Made by a program: the position numbers and the translations under genes. From positions 62,001 through 126,000 of the forward strand of contig CAMIAK010000002.1 in NCBI GenBank assembly GCA_946222885.1: 64,000 bases of DNA, written 5' to 3'. Positions 44,672-54,111 of the stretch are shown here, piece by piece; positions within the stretch are counted from its first letter, which is position 1; each line of letters begins with the position of its first letter. The notes under the pieces are model-generated. The model was not told the DNA's origin, ran no database searches, and was given only the letters and a program-made list of their open reading frames with translations. Source of the DNA: an uncultured Nesterenkonia sp. (GTDB lineage Bacteria; Actinomycetota; Actinomycetes; Actinomycetales; Micrococcaceae).

Positions 44672-47512
44672 CTATCTTCCGGAGACATTGACGCCGAGGT
44701 CCCGCAACCGAGCTATGTAAGCATCCGGAGTACATTCTCTCTGGACAAATTCCAACGCGCGTCGGCTCTGCGCAGCGTAGGAGATAGGGTCGTCCCACAG
44801 TTCTGCGATGACACGCTGGGTGTTCTCCGGGGTGGCGTAGACAGCGCCCTCTTTGAAGACGGGCTCAAAATGGGGAGGGAGAACGCAGACCAGACCACGG
44901 TTGAGGGCTTCGAGGATCGACATTCCGAACGCTTCTACGAGGCCGTCGCTGTGGTAGTAGACGAAGAAGTCTAGGGAATCCAAGAAATCTGCCGTGGCTA
45001 AAGCGTTGAAGCCGTGGACGGTCCACCCCTCGGGGAGCTCTTCCGGAAGGAAGCCGAGGTCCTGGGGGACGCCGGCACCCCCTAGGATAGAGACCTTCAC
45101 CGAACCGTCAACTGGGTATACGCGTTGGAAATCGCGAAGAGTCGAGGGCCACTTTCCTTGATAGTCGCGGGCGTGTCGACCGATAGTGGGCCGACGGTCC
45201 GGTTCCGGGACCCGTTCGGCCAGGTCTGTAGAGGGATCGACGATGCCTTTCCAAGCGAAGTTCGTCAGCTCCTCGGAGGGAACGAGCGGAGAGAGGTACT
45301 TCTCCACCTGCTCCGATTGGGGAGACCAGAGGGGACGGACGCCGAAAGTAGCCTCTACATTCTCGGAGACGCTGCGCACGTCGTAGCTACGGCGTTCGCC
45401 GCTGGGCTCGTAGGGCATATGATTCGCGACTATCACGGCGCGCTCGGGGGTGATGGATGCGCGGACTCCGGGGTTGAGCTCCATAGAAGCGGGCCAACGC
45501 ACAACGAGCAGGTCTGTGGTGGCTCGGCTTGAGAGGGAGAGACGATCGACCTGGCCCGTGAAGATGAGTTCTTCGACTTTCGGAGTGAAGTGACGCCGTG
45601 AGGCTGAAGGGATGAGTCCGTTCTGGACAGGCAGGACGCCTACCTTCAAACCTGCTCGCAGAGCTGCGTCGATCTCTTGTCTCAGAGAGGTGGTATTCCC
45701 GGCTTCGAAGCCGAACTCCGACATGAAGATGACATCGTAATGAACCGGGCCCTGCGGCCTTTCTGGAAGGAAACTCGGCGGCGCGTAGAACAGCCGTGGA
45801 GAAGGATTCTTCGGCATGTAGGGAGAGGCTATGCCGGCTTCGATGTCTTGGTGCCACTGTTTGTAACCGCGTTGGTAAGCATGGCGGTCTTCGTGGCGAT
45901 ACCCGAGTCCATAATCAGAACTGGTCAGATTTCCCTCTCCCAGCAGGGCGAATGCGAGGGGTGCTTTGAAGGAGGGCTGAAGCTTCGTCCCATACGCCAG
46001 CTCGAACCTGAGTTTGAACTCACCGTCTGCCGACTTCCGAACAGTGTCCCAGTAACCCAGCTTTTCCCGGATTTCCTCACGGCGGTACATGAGAGAGGCA
46101 AAGCTGGGGTGAATTACTCGGTCGGGTCCCCAGCGGACCAGGAACTCAAGCTTTTCGCTGACCCGCACCCAGTTGCCGAGGTTTGCAGGGACTTCAGGAT
46201 TTTCGATGAGTTCCTTGGCTAGGAATTCGATCTTCTGTGGATGATGCCAGTCGTCCTTGTCAGCGACGGTGACGAACTCGCCCCGGGCCATGTCATACCC
46301 ATCGTTCCGCACTGCATACGCTCCGCGGTTCTCCTCGCAGAACACAACCGTGATGCGGTCGTCCAGCTGCTGCCAGGCTTTGAGGCGGGACTCATAGTCT
46401 GTGGGCTTCCCCTGCGCGTCCGTCTGCGGGGAGGCATCATCGATGATGAGGATTTCGATATTGCGCCACGTCTGATCCAGAAGAGAGCGGACTGCTACCT
46501 CCGTGGCTTCATCAGGCTCGTAGATCGGCATGATGACCGTCACAAGTGGGCCGTCCGTGACTTGGGGAAGGGACGCTTCGCAGGTCAGCTCAAAGAAAGA
46601 GGGGGAAGCGGGGTTCCGTACGGTGATGGGCGCGAGGCCGCTCTCAGCAAGCAATCCGTTCATCGACTCCAGCCACTCGGCGCGTCGTGCGGGGTTGCCG
46701 GTGACTGCAGGATTGATGGCGTTGAGCCGTAGAAACGCCTGGGAGTATCGTCGCCCGGGCTGCTCTGCAGGGTGGTCCTCGAGCAGGCGAAGGGCTTCTT
46801 CATACCGACCGCTCCAGGTGAGCAGATCAGCGTAATAGGACTGGTCGACTCCTTGTAACCCCTTCGGGCCGTAGGTGGAGTAGACATAATCATAGATAGT
46901 CGTCGCATCAAGCAGATCGATCTGTTTCAGCCGCTGGCTGTAGAGGACCCGACCCAGGCAGAGCAGGGCAGTCTTCCAGATGACCTTGTTCAACGTTTCC
47001 CGGGTCTCTTCCCTGAAGAGCTCCACCCGATAGGACTCGAGATGGCGGCTCAGGGCCGCATGATCCATCCGGCCATGTGTAGATGCGTAAGCGAGTACAT
47101 CCCGTGCGCCGGCCAGCCGAGTGCGGATGGCCAACGAAGTGAACCAGCTCAGCTGTCCCTTCACTTCCTGTATCTGTTTGACCCAGTACCAGATCGCGCC
47201 TGATGTGGGGCTCAGGGTGCTATTGCCTGTCCGTCCGGTGCGCTGGGTCTTGCCTTCGAGTACCAGATCACGGGCGAGACCGCGGGACTGACGCAGCACC
47301 CGCTGAGATACCAGGTTGAATCCCGTGATAATCACGAAGAGGGAGAGAAGCAGCATCGCCGCGATCCCGAGGACCGCCCACGCCCAGAAGGCCTGAAAGG
47401 CGAACACGACGGTGAGCCCGCCGATCATTAAGAACACTGCCAGCGTCACCCAGTGCGTCGGTGTGAGGTTCCGGAGAAGCCCTTTGAGCATCGTGGCCGG
47501 AGCAGAGTTCAC
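44672..47512 (-). CDS. Double glycosyltransferase: GT2 domain plus GT4-like domain, membrane anchored
   Basis: A 946-aa protein. Two hydrophobic helices (about 21-67) anchor the N-terminus. A linker with helical repeats follows (100-300, ALRLLEDHPAEQPGRRYSQAFLRLNAINP). A GT-A glycosyltransferase 2 domain starts at 321 (GPLVTVIMPIYEPDEATEVAVRSLLDQTW), with VADKDDWHHP as the metal-binding region. A GT-B/GT4-like half covers about 610-946 and ends with the EX7E-type motif EAFGMSILEAL. It probably adds two sugars successively to a lipid-linked glycan. It starts at a GTG with GAAGGA upstream. A CTCCGG/CCGGAG hairpin overlaps its 3' end. Composition is less GC-rich than flanking core genes. Confidence 0.88.
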   Translation of the reverse strand: MNSAPATMLKGLLRNLTPTHWVTLAVFLMIGGLTVVFAFQAFWAWAVLGIAAMLLLSLFVIITGFNLVSQRVLRQSRGLARDLVLEGKTQRTGRTGNSTLSPTSGAIWYWVKQIQEVKGQLSWFTSLAIRTRLAGARDVLAYASTHGRMDHAALSRHLESYRVELFREETRETLNKVIWKTALLCLGRVLYSQRLKQIDLLDATTIYDYVYSTYGPKGLQGVDQSYYADLLTWSGRYEEALRLLEDHPAEQPGRRYSQAFLRLNAINPAVTGNPARRAEWLESMNGLLAESGLAPITVRNPASPSFFELTCEASLPQVTDGPLVTVIMPIYEPDEATEVAVRSLLDQTWRNIEILIIDDASPQTDAQGKPTDYESRLKAWQQLDDRITVVFCEENRGAYAVRNDGYDMARGEFVTVADKDDWHHPQKIEFLAKELIENPEVPANLGNWVRVSEKLEFLVRWGPDRVIHPSFASLMYRREEIREKLGYWDTVRKSADGEFKLRFELAYGTKLQPSFKAPLAFALLGEGNLTSSDYGLGYRHEDRHAYQRGYKQWHQDIEAGIASPYMPKNPSPRLFYAPPSFLPERPQGPVHYDVIFMSEFGFEAGNTTSLRQEIDAALRAGLKVGVLPVQNGLIPSASRRHFTPKVEELIFTGQVDRLSLSSRATTDLLVVRWPASMELNPGVRASITPERAVIVANHMPYEPSGERRSYDVRSVSENVEATFGVRPLWSPQSEQVEKYLSPLVPSEELTNFAWKGIVDPSTDLAERVPEPDRRPTIGRHARDYQGKWPSTLRDFQRVYPVDGSVKVSILGGAGVPQDLGFLPEELPEGWTVHGFNALATADFLDSLDFFVYYHSDGLVEAFGMSILEALNRGLVCVLPPHFEPVFKEGAVYATPENTQRVIAELWDDPISYAAQSRRALEFVQRECTPDAYIARLRDLGVNVSGR

Positions 47513-47707
47513 GCTGGTTCCTTCCTCGAGAGTGGTCCCTGGGGAGGATCACTCTTCCGGGGTAGATCGAGAGAGCCTGTCAGAAGATAGAAAATTATCG
47601 TGGGCACGGGCGTGCTCGGATACAGCGACCCAGTGTATCCGTCCGTGCCGGATCGGTCCTGTCGCCCCGGTGCCGTGTCCGTGCCCTGCCGGAGGAGGCT
47701 CACTCAA

Positions 47708-47713
47708 TAGACT
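47708..47713 (+). promoter_or_regulatory. -10 box of a probable leaderless promoter (TAGACT)
   Basis: TAGACT is followed by six bases and the ATG of wecB at 47720. The only purine-rich stretch (GGAGGAGG, 47691-47698) is over 20 bases from the start codon, too far to act as a ribosome binding site. Confidence 0.55.
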
Positions 47714-47719
47714 GGCCGT

Positions 47720-48868
47720 ATGAAACGGATCATGCCGATCTACGGCACGCGGCCCGAGGCGATCAAGATGGCTCCGATCGTCAAAGCCCTGCAGCGCAGC
47801 GAGCATTTCGAGTGCGAGGTCACCGTGACCGGCCAGCACCGGGAGATGCTGGATCAGGTCAATGAGCTCTTCGGCATCGTCCCGGATCATGATCTGAACA
47901 TCATCCAGCCGCGCCAGACCCTCAACGGGGTGCTCACCCGCACGGTGAACGGCCTCGACGAGCTGTTCTCCGCGCAGAAGCCGGATGCGGTCATCGTCCA
48001 GGGGGACACCACGACGACGACGGCGGGCGCGCTGGCGGCCTTCTACACCGGGATCCCGGTGATCCATGCGGAGGCCGGACTGCGGTCCTTCAACCTCTTC
48101 TCCCCGTTCCCGGAGGAGGCCAATCGCAAGATGACCTCCCAGATCACCTCTCTGCATCTGGCCCCCACCTCGCAGTCCAGGGACAACCTGCTGCGTGAGT
48201 CCCTGCCGGAGCAGGACATCGTGGTGACCGGCAACACCGTCATCGACGCTCTGCTGGAGGTCGCCCAGAAGGAGGTGCCCTTCTCGGACCCGCAGCTGGA
48301 GGAGGCGGCACGCTCCGGCCAGGACGTCCTGCTGGTGACCACCCACCGCCGGGAGAATCAGGGCGCGGCCATGGAAGGTGTGGGCCGGGCTCTGGCGCGG
48401 TTGGCCGACCGCTACCCGGAGAAGCTCATCGTGCTGCCGGCCCACCGCAACCCTGTGGTCCGCGAGGCGATCCTGCCGGCCCTGCGGGGCCACTCCAACG
48501 TCATCGTCACCGAGCCGCTGCCCTACGGGGAGTTCACCCGGCTGATGAACCTGGCCACTGTGGTCCTCACCGACTCCGGGGGCGTCCAGGAGGAGGCCCC
48601 GTCCCTGGGCAAGCCGGTGCTGGTGATGCGGGAGAACACAGAGCGCCCCGAAGCCGTCGACGCCGGCACCGTGCGGCTGATCGGCACCGACGAGGAACGC
48701 GTGGTCCAGGAGGTCTCCCACCTCTTCGACTCCGCGGAGTCCTACCGGGCCATGGCCAATGCGGTGAACCCCTACGGCGACGGCGGGGCCGCAGCCCGCA
48801 CCGTGGCCGCCGTCGAGCAGCTCTTCGGCCTGGGGCGCCGCATGGAAGACTTCGACCCCCAGGTGTGA
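47720..48868 (+). CDS. wecB: UDP-N-acetylglucosamine 2-epimerase (non-hydrolysing)
   Basis: Converts UDP-GlcNAc to UDP-ManNAc, 382 aa. N-terminal MKRIMPIYGTRPEAIKMAPIVKAL; VQGDTTTTTAGALAAFYTGIPVIHAEAGLRS; VTTHRRENQG; and LTDSGGVQEEAPSLGKPVLVMRENTERPEA are all diagnostic. Composition returns to host-like high GC here. The mRNA is probably leaderless, with TAGACT six bases before the ATG. It is divergent from the double glycosyltransferase. Its natural partner, UDP-ManNAc dehydrogenase (wecC), lies about 11 kb away at 59978-61228; together they would make UDP-ManNAcA for a surface glycan or teichuronic acid. Confidence 0.97.
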   Translation: MKRIMPIYGTRPEAIKMAPIVKALQRSEHFECEVTVTGQHREMLDQVNELFGIVPDHDLNIIQPRQTLNGVLTRTVNGLDELFSAQKPDAVIVQGDTTTTTAGALAAFYTGIPVIHAEAGLRSFNLFSPFPEEANRKMTSQITSLHLAPTSQSRDNLLRESLPEQDIVVTGNTVIDALLEVAQKEVPFSDPQLEEAARSGQDVLLVTTHRRENQGAAMEGVGRALARLADRYPEKLIVLPAHRNPVVREAILPALRGHSNVIVTEPLPYGEFTRLMNLATVVLTDSGGVQEEAPSLGKPVLVMRENTERPEAVDAGTVRLIGTDEERVVQEVSHLFDSAESYRAMANAVNPYGDGGAAARTVAAVEQLFGLGRRMEDFDPQV

Positions 48869-48882
48869 GGCTGCTGCTGGGA

Positions 48883-48923
48883 AGTTAGACTAACTGCGCC
48901 TAGTCTAACTGTAGTTAGTCTAG
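48883..48923. promoter_or_regulatory. Clustered TTAGACTAA-type palindromes upstream of the ATPase gene
   Basis: AGTTAGACTAACT at 48883-48895 is a perfect palindrome. It is followed at 48900-48923 by a 24-base near-palindrome (10 of 12 positions symmetric) built from the same TAGTCTAACT element in both orientations. This AT-rich cluster ends 12 bases before the start codon at 48936 and must overlap its promoter. Confidence 0.75.
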
Positions 48924-48935
48924 TAATCTGCAGGG

Positions 48936-50408
48936 ATGAAGCCAGCAGATCTCTTCGACCGCAACGCCGAATGGGCGGACCTGGAACGGTTCGTCACCTC
49001 AGAGGCTCCCGGTCTGCGCATCGGCGTGCTGTACGGCAGGCGGCGGCTGGGGAAGAGCTTCCTGCTGCGCCGCCTGGCCCAGGCTCACCACGGGATCTAT
49101 CACATGGCCGTGGAAGAGGAGCAGGGTCCGGCCCTGCAGCGGTTCGTCGACAGCGTGGGGATGGCCAGAGGCCTGAACCGCGGGGACCTCGCGGTGCGTG
49201 ACTGGGAGCATGCCCTGCGCCAGGCGCTCTCCGGGCCCGAGCCGCTGGTCGTCATCGATGAGCTCCCGTACCTCTTGGCCCATGCTCAGGGCGCCTCCAT
49301 CCCTTCCCTGCTGCAGCAGATGGTGGATGAGAGCCGCAGTGCGGACCAGCCTGAGAAGAAGAGGGTGATCCTCTGCGGCTCTGCCCTGGCCGTGATGTCG
49401 GAGCTCCTCTCCGGCAGCAAGCCGTTGCGAGGCCGCGCGGAGCTGGACCTGCTGCTGAGGCCGTTCGACTACCGGACCGTGGCCGGCTACTACGGGATAG
49501 AGGATCCTGAGACCGCGTTCAGGCTCTATTCGATCTTCGGAGGAGTCCCCGGCTATCGGGATCTGTTGGGCGCACGTTCCCCGCAGACCCTCAGCGAGCT
49601 GGAGGAGCTGGTCCTGGAGACCGTCTGCAACCCAAGCCATGCCCTCTTCACCGAGCCCGCCTATCTCCTCCGGGAAGACCCGCGGATCAGGGACCGGGCG
49701 CTCTATTTCTCCATCCTCAGCGCCGTGGCGGCAGGGGCGAAGACCCCCTCGAAGATCGGCGGTGTGGTCGGACGGGATGCTCGCAGCCTCGCGCACCCGT
49801 TGGAGGTGCTGATCTCCGCCGGATTCCTCACCCGTGAAGAAGATCTGCTGGTCCAGCGGCGCCCGAGTCTGCGGGTCTCGGACCGGATCGTCCAGTTCCA
49901 TGACCTGGTGGTCAGCCCCCGGCTGTCGCTGTTCGAAGACCGCCGCCCCGGACCCGCGTGGCAGGACTCCCAGACCTCTCTGCGCACCCAGCTCTACGGG
50001 CCTGCCTTCGAGGCTCTGGCCCGCGAATGGGTCCGTCGGTATGCCCGCGAAGAGACCCTCGGCGGTGCGGTGGGGGAGGTCGGGACCACTGTGGTCAATG
50101 ACAGCCGGGAGAAGGCCCAGCATGAGGTCGACGTGTTGGCCCTCGCTGCCGGCCAGCGGAAGTGGGCCGCCCGACCTGTGGTCAGAGTGATCGGAGAGGC
50201 CAAGGACGCTGACCGGGTGCGCACCGCCTCTGATGTGGACAGGCTGGAGAAGATCCGGTCCCTCCTGACCGGCAAGGGTGTGGAGGCCTCAGGCGCGAAG
50301 CTGATGCTCTTCGCCCGCTCAGGATTCTCCCCGGATGTGGAGCAGGCCGCCGCTGGCCGTGAGGATCTGGAGCTGGTGGATCTGCCGCGCATCCACAGCG
50401 GCGGCTGA
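48936..50408 (+). CDS. Archaeal-type ATPase with C-terminal DUF234/PD-(D/E)XK-like domain
   Basis: A 490-aa STAND-like ATPase. N-terminal FDRNAEWADLERFV, Walker A YGRRRLGKSFLLR (about 33-45), Walker B LVVIDELPYLL, and the typical ILCGSALAVMSELLSGSKPLRGRAELDLLLRPF. A winged-helix region follows (TPSKIGGVVGRDARSLAHPLEVLISAGFL). The C-terminal domain resembles DUF234 and has a nuclease-like pattern, EVDVLAL then VIGEAK, so a PD-(D/E)XK fold is inferred. Function of the family is unproven. The gene sits alone between wecB and smc, is preceded by a cluster of AT-rich palindromes, and looks like an inserted accessory gene. Only a weak AGGG precedes the ATG. Confidence 0.85.
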   Translation: MKPADLFDRNAEWADLERFVTSEAPGLRIGVLYGRRRLGKSFLLRRLAQAHHGIYHMAVEEEQGPALQRFVDSVGMARGLNRGDLAVRDWEHALRQALSGPEPLVVIDELPYLLAHAQGASIPSLLQQMVDESRSADQPEKKRVILCGSALAVMSELLSGSKPLRGRAELDLLLRPFDYRTVAGYYGIEDPETAFRLYSIFGGVPGYRDLLGARSPQTLSELEELVLETVCNPSHALFTEPAYLLREDPRIRDRALYFSILSAVAAGAKTPSKIGGVVGRDARSLAHPLEVLISAGFLTREEDLLVQRRPSLRVSDRIVQFHDLVVSPRLSLFEDRRPGPAWQDSQTSLRTQLYGPAFEALAREWVRRYAREETLGGAVGEVGTTVVNDSREKAQHEVDVLALAAGQRKWAARPVVRVIGEAKDADRVRTASDVDRLEKIRSLLTGKGVEASGAKLMLFARSGFSPDVEQAAAGREDLELVDLPRIHSGG

Positions 50409-50505
50409 GCCCGGTGCAGAGCAGGGATAGGGCAGAATGGGCAGGGCCCGCCGCCCGTGCAGCCGGGAGCAGACCAGCCGAGACAAGAGGGAGTGAAGCC
50501 TTCCA

Positions 50506-53500
50506 GTGCATCTGAAGACCCTGACCGTCCGCGGCTTCAAGTCCTTCGCCTCGGCCACGACCTTCGAGTTCGAGCCCGGGGTGACCGCCGTGGTCGGGCC
50601 CAACGGCTCGGGCAAGTCCAATGTGGTCGACGCGCTGGCCTGGGTGATGGGGGAGCAGGGCGCCAAGACCCTGCGCGGCGGATCCATGGAGGACGTGATC
50701 TTCGCCGGCACCGCCGAGCGCCAGCCCCTGGGGCGGGCCTCGGTGAGCCTGACCATCGACAACGCCGACGGCGCCCTGCCCATCGACTACACCGAGGTCA
50801 CCATCAGCCGGACCATGTTCCGGACCGGCGGTTCGGAGTACACCATCAACGGGCAGAAGTGCCGGCTGCTGGACATCCAGGAGCTCCTCTCCGACTCCGG
50901 GCTCGGCCGGGAGATGCACGTGATCGTGGGGCAGGGCCAGCTGGACCAGATCCTGCAGGCCACCCCCGAGCAGCGCCGCGGCTTCATCGAGGAGGCCGCC
51001 GGGGTGCTCAAGCACCGGCGACGCCGGGAGCGCACCGTCCGCAAGCTCGAATCCATGCAGGGCAACCTCGACCGGCTCGAGGACCTCATCGGTGAGATCT
51101 CCCGGCAGCTCGCCCCGCTGGGACGTCAGGCCAAGGTTGCCCGGCGGGCCCAGCGCATCCAGTACGACGTCCGTGATGCCCTCTCCCGGCTCATCGCGGA
51201 TGACCTCCTGCAGGCGGCCGCCGCGCTCAACGAATCCAGCCAGGGGGAGGAGGCCGACCGGGCCCGGGCCGCGTCGCTGAAGGACTCGCTGGCCGGCCAG
51301 GACGCGGAGATCGCTGAGCTCGAGCAGCATTCAGAGGCACAGCGCCGGCGGGCGGAGAAGCTGGTCGGCGGACACCACCGGCTCGAGCAGGCTCAGGAAC
51401 GGCTGCGCTCGGTGGCATCCCTGGCCGGTGAGCGCGCTCGCAGCCTCTACGCCTCCGCGGTGGTGGACACCTCGGGCCGCGACCCGGAGGAGCTGCGCGG
51501 CCAGGCTGAGCAGGTCACCGCCCAGGCCCAGGAGCAGAAGGAAGAGGTCGACGCCGCCTCCGCCCGCCTGGAGAGCATCTCCGGCCAGCGCGAGGAGGCC
51601 GAGGCCGCGCTCAAGGCCGAGGAGACCCGGCTGACCGAACAGCTGCGCGCCGTCGCCGACCGGAAGGCAGGTCTGGCCACCCTCCAGGGGAAGGCGGACA
51701 CCGCCCAGGGCCGGATCGACGCTGCCGACTCGCGGCGCCGCCGTGCCGAGGAGCAGCAGGAGGGCGCACAGATCGCCCAGCAGAGGGCGCGGGCCGAGTT
51801 CTCCGAGCTGGAGCAGAAGATCGCCGGCATCGAGACCGGGGAGGAGACCCTCGACGCCGCCTATGAGTCCGCGCAGCAGCGGTTCGAGACGCTGCGCGCC
51901 GGCCACGAGGAGCTGCTCGCCGAGAAGCGCCGCCTGGAGAACGCCGTCAGCGAGGACCGGGCGCGGCTCTCAGGACTCTCCGCGGCCCGTACCCCGCGCG
52001 ACGGCGCCGCAGCTCTGCAGAAGGAAGGGGCTCCCGGGATCGAGGCCCCGCTGGCCGAGCGGCTGAAGATCACCAGCGGCTGGGAGAAGGCGCTGGCCGC
52101 CGCCCTCGGCTCCCTGGACGCCGCGCTGATCACCGCCGACGCCGACGCCGCCTCGGCAGCCCTGGCCTGGCTCGCCGAACAGGACGGCGGCCGCGCCCAC
52201 CTGGTCTACCCGGAGACCCCGGCCCCGGCCCCGGGAAGCCCCTCCCTGCCGTCCTCGGCGGAGGGGGCGCTCTGGGCGCTGGACGCTGTCACCGTGCCCG
52301 AGGAGCTCTCCGCCCCGGTGCGGACCGCCCTGGCCGGCGTCGTGCTCTGCCCGGATGAGCAGACCGCGCAGGCGCTGCTCGACCGGGAGGCGGTGACCGC
52401 CGCGGTCACCGCCGCAGGGGTGATCCTGCGGGGCGGGGAACGGATCGGCGGCACCGCCCTGGAGAACTCGGACCTGGCGATCACCGCCCAGATCAACGAG
52501 CTCTCCGAGGCGCTCCGCCAGGCCGAGAAGGATCTGGAGAAGGTCACCGCCCAGACGGAGAAGAGCGGTGCGGAGGTCGCCGCCGCCGAGCTGAAGGTCG
52601 ATGAGGCCCTCGAAGCCCTCCACGCCAACGACGCCGAGCTCAGCGCCATCACCGAGCAGCTGGGCCAGCTCAGCGCAGAGGTCTCCCGGGCCGAGGAACG
52701 GATCCTCGCCTCCCAGAAGGAGATCGCCGAGGCCGGCCAGGCCCGGCAGGACGCCCAGGAGCAGCTCCAGGAGGTCGCCCAGCGTCTGGAGGCAGCCCAG
52801 AGCGAGGAGATCGAGGAGGACCCCTCCACCGAGCTGCGCGACCAGCTGGCCGAACAGGCATCCTCCCACCGCAGGGAGGAGGTGGACGCCCGGCTGGCCC
52901 TGCGCGCCGCCGAGGAGCAGCATAAGCAGATGCTGGAGCGCGCCGCCTCGCTGCGGCGCAGCGCCCAGGCCGAGGAGCACCGCCGTGAGCAGGCCCAGAA
53001 GATCGCGGAGGCCCGGAGCCGGCGCGGCCAGGAGGCCGAGGCCGTCCAGGAGGAGGCCGCAGCCGCCGTCGAGCGCCTCCGCGGGCTGCTGGACCAGGCG
53101 CGGGCGGCCCAGGAGGCGGCCCAGGAGCGGCACCGTGAGCTCACCGAGCAGATCCGTCGTCTGAGGGAGGCCCGGAAGGAGGAGGCCCAGCAGCTCGAAG
53201 AGGTCACCGGGCGGCTGCACCAGGCGGAGCTGACCCGCACCGAGCTGCGGCTCGCCCTGGAGGCCGCCGAGCAGCGCGGGCAGGAGGAGCTCAGCCTCAC
53301 CCCCGAATACCTCATCGAGCACTACGGCCCGGACCAGCCCGTCCCGGACCCGGACGCCGACCCGGAGGCCAGCTCGGAGGAGGAGCCGGAAGGGATCCCC
53401 TACGTGAGGGCCGAGCAGGAGAAGCGCCTGGAGAAGGCCCGCCGCGACCTCAAGGCGCTCGGCAAGGTCAATCCCCTCGCCCTGGAGGAGCATGCCGCCC

Positions 53501-54093
53501 TCGAGGAGCGCCATACCTACCTGCAGGAGCAGCTGAGCGACCTGAAGAAGTCCAAGCAGGACCTGCTGGACATCATCTCCGACGTCGACCAGACCGTGGA
53601 GCGGGTCTTCACCCAGGCCTGGGAGGACACCCGGGTCCAGTTCGAGAGGGTGTTCGGCAGGCTCTTCCCCGGCGGCGAGGGCCGGCTGGAGCTGACCAAT
53701 CCGGAGGACATGCTCAACACCGGCATCGAGGTCCACGCCCGGCCCCCGGGCAAACGGATCCGGCGGCTCTCGCTGCTCTCCGGCGGGGAGCGCTCACTCA
53801 CCGCGGTGGCGCTGCTGGTGGCGATCTTCAAGGCCCGACCCTCACCGTTCTACGTGATGGATGAGGTCGAAGCGGCCCTGGACGACACCAACCTCTCCCG
53901 CCTGCTGGTGATCTTCGAGGAGCTGCGCGCCTCCTCCCAGCTGATCGTCATCACCCACCAGAAGCGCACCATGGAGATCGCCGACGCGCTCTACGGGGTG
54001 TCCATGCGACAGGACGGATCCACCCGTGTGGTCTCCCAACGGATGAGCGGACGGGGCGCCGATTCCGGGAGTGCGGAACAAGACCCGGCCTGA
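50506..54093 (+). CDS. smc: Chromosome segregation protein SMC
   Basis: Condensin core ATPase, 1195 aa. N-terminal head with MHLKTLTVRGFKSFA and Walker A GPNGSGKS at 31-38. A first long coiled coil is rich in Ala, Glu, Gln and Arg. The hinge lies around 510-670 (PGIEAPLAERLKITSGWEKALAAALGSLDAALITADADAA to VILRGGERIGGTAL). A returning coiled coil follows, and the C-terminal head has LSGGERSLTAVALLVAIFKARPSPFYVMDEVEAALDDTN. The start is a GTG at 50506 with a poor ribosome binding site. In many actinobacteria smc is followed directly by ftsY; here an MFS gene, GNAT gene, unknown gene and amtB intervene. Confidence 0.97.
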   Translation: MHLKTLTVRGFKSFASATTFEFEPGVTAVVGPNGSGKSNVVDALAWVMGEQGAKTLRGGSMEDVIFAGTAERQPLGRASVSLTIDNADGALPIDYTEVTISRTMFRTGGSEYTINGQKCRLLDIQELLSDSGLGREMHVIVGQGQLDQILQATPEQRRGFIEEAAGVLKHRRRRERTVRKLESMQGNLDRLEDLIGEISRQLAPLGRQAKVARRAQRIQYDVRDALSRLIADDLLQAAAALNESSQGEEADRARAASLKDSLAGQDAEIAELEQHSEAQRRRAEKLVGGHHRLEQAQERLRSVASLAGERARSLYASAVVDTSGRDPEELRGQAEQVTAQAQEQKEEVDAASARLESISGQREEAEAALKAEETRLTEQLRAVADRKAGLATLQGKADTAQGRIDAADSRRRRAEEQQEGAQIAQQRARAEFSELEQKIAGIETGEETLDAAYESAQQRFETLRAGHEELLAEKRRLENAVSEDRARLSGLSAARTPRDGAAALQKEGAPGIEAPLAERLKITSGWEKALAAALGSLDAALITADADAASAALAWLAEQDGGRAHLVYPETPAPAPGSPSLPSSAEGALWALDAVTVPEELSAPVRTALAGVVLCPDEQTAQALLDREAVTAAVTAAGVILRGGERIGGTALENSDLAITAQINELSEALRQAEKDLEKVTAQTEKSGAEVAAAELKVDEALEALHANDAELSAITEQLGQLSAEVSRAEERILASQKEIAEAGQARQDAQEQLQEVAQRLEAAQSEEIEEDPSTELRDQLAEQASSHRREEVDARLALRAAEEQHKQMLERAASLRRSAQAEEHRREQAQKIAEARSRRGQEAEAVQEEAAAAVERLRGLLDQARAAQEAAQERHRELTEQIRRLREARKEEAQQLEEVTGRLHQAELTRTELRLALEAAEQRGQEELSLTPEYLIEHYGPDQPVPDPDADPEASSEEEPEGIPYVRAEQEKRLEKARRDLKALGKVNPLALEEHAALEERHTYLQEQLSDLKKSKQDLLDIISDVDQTVERVFTQAWEDTRVQFERVFGRLFPGGEGRLELTNPEDMLNTGIEVHARPPGKRIRRLSLLSGGERSLTAVALLVAIFKARPSPFYVMDEVEAALDDTNLSRLLVIFEELRASSQLIVITHQKRTMEIADALYGVSMRQDGSTRVVSQRMSGRGADSGSAEQDPA

Positions 54094-54111
54094 TGGTGTT
54101 GTCCATCCGAT

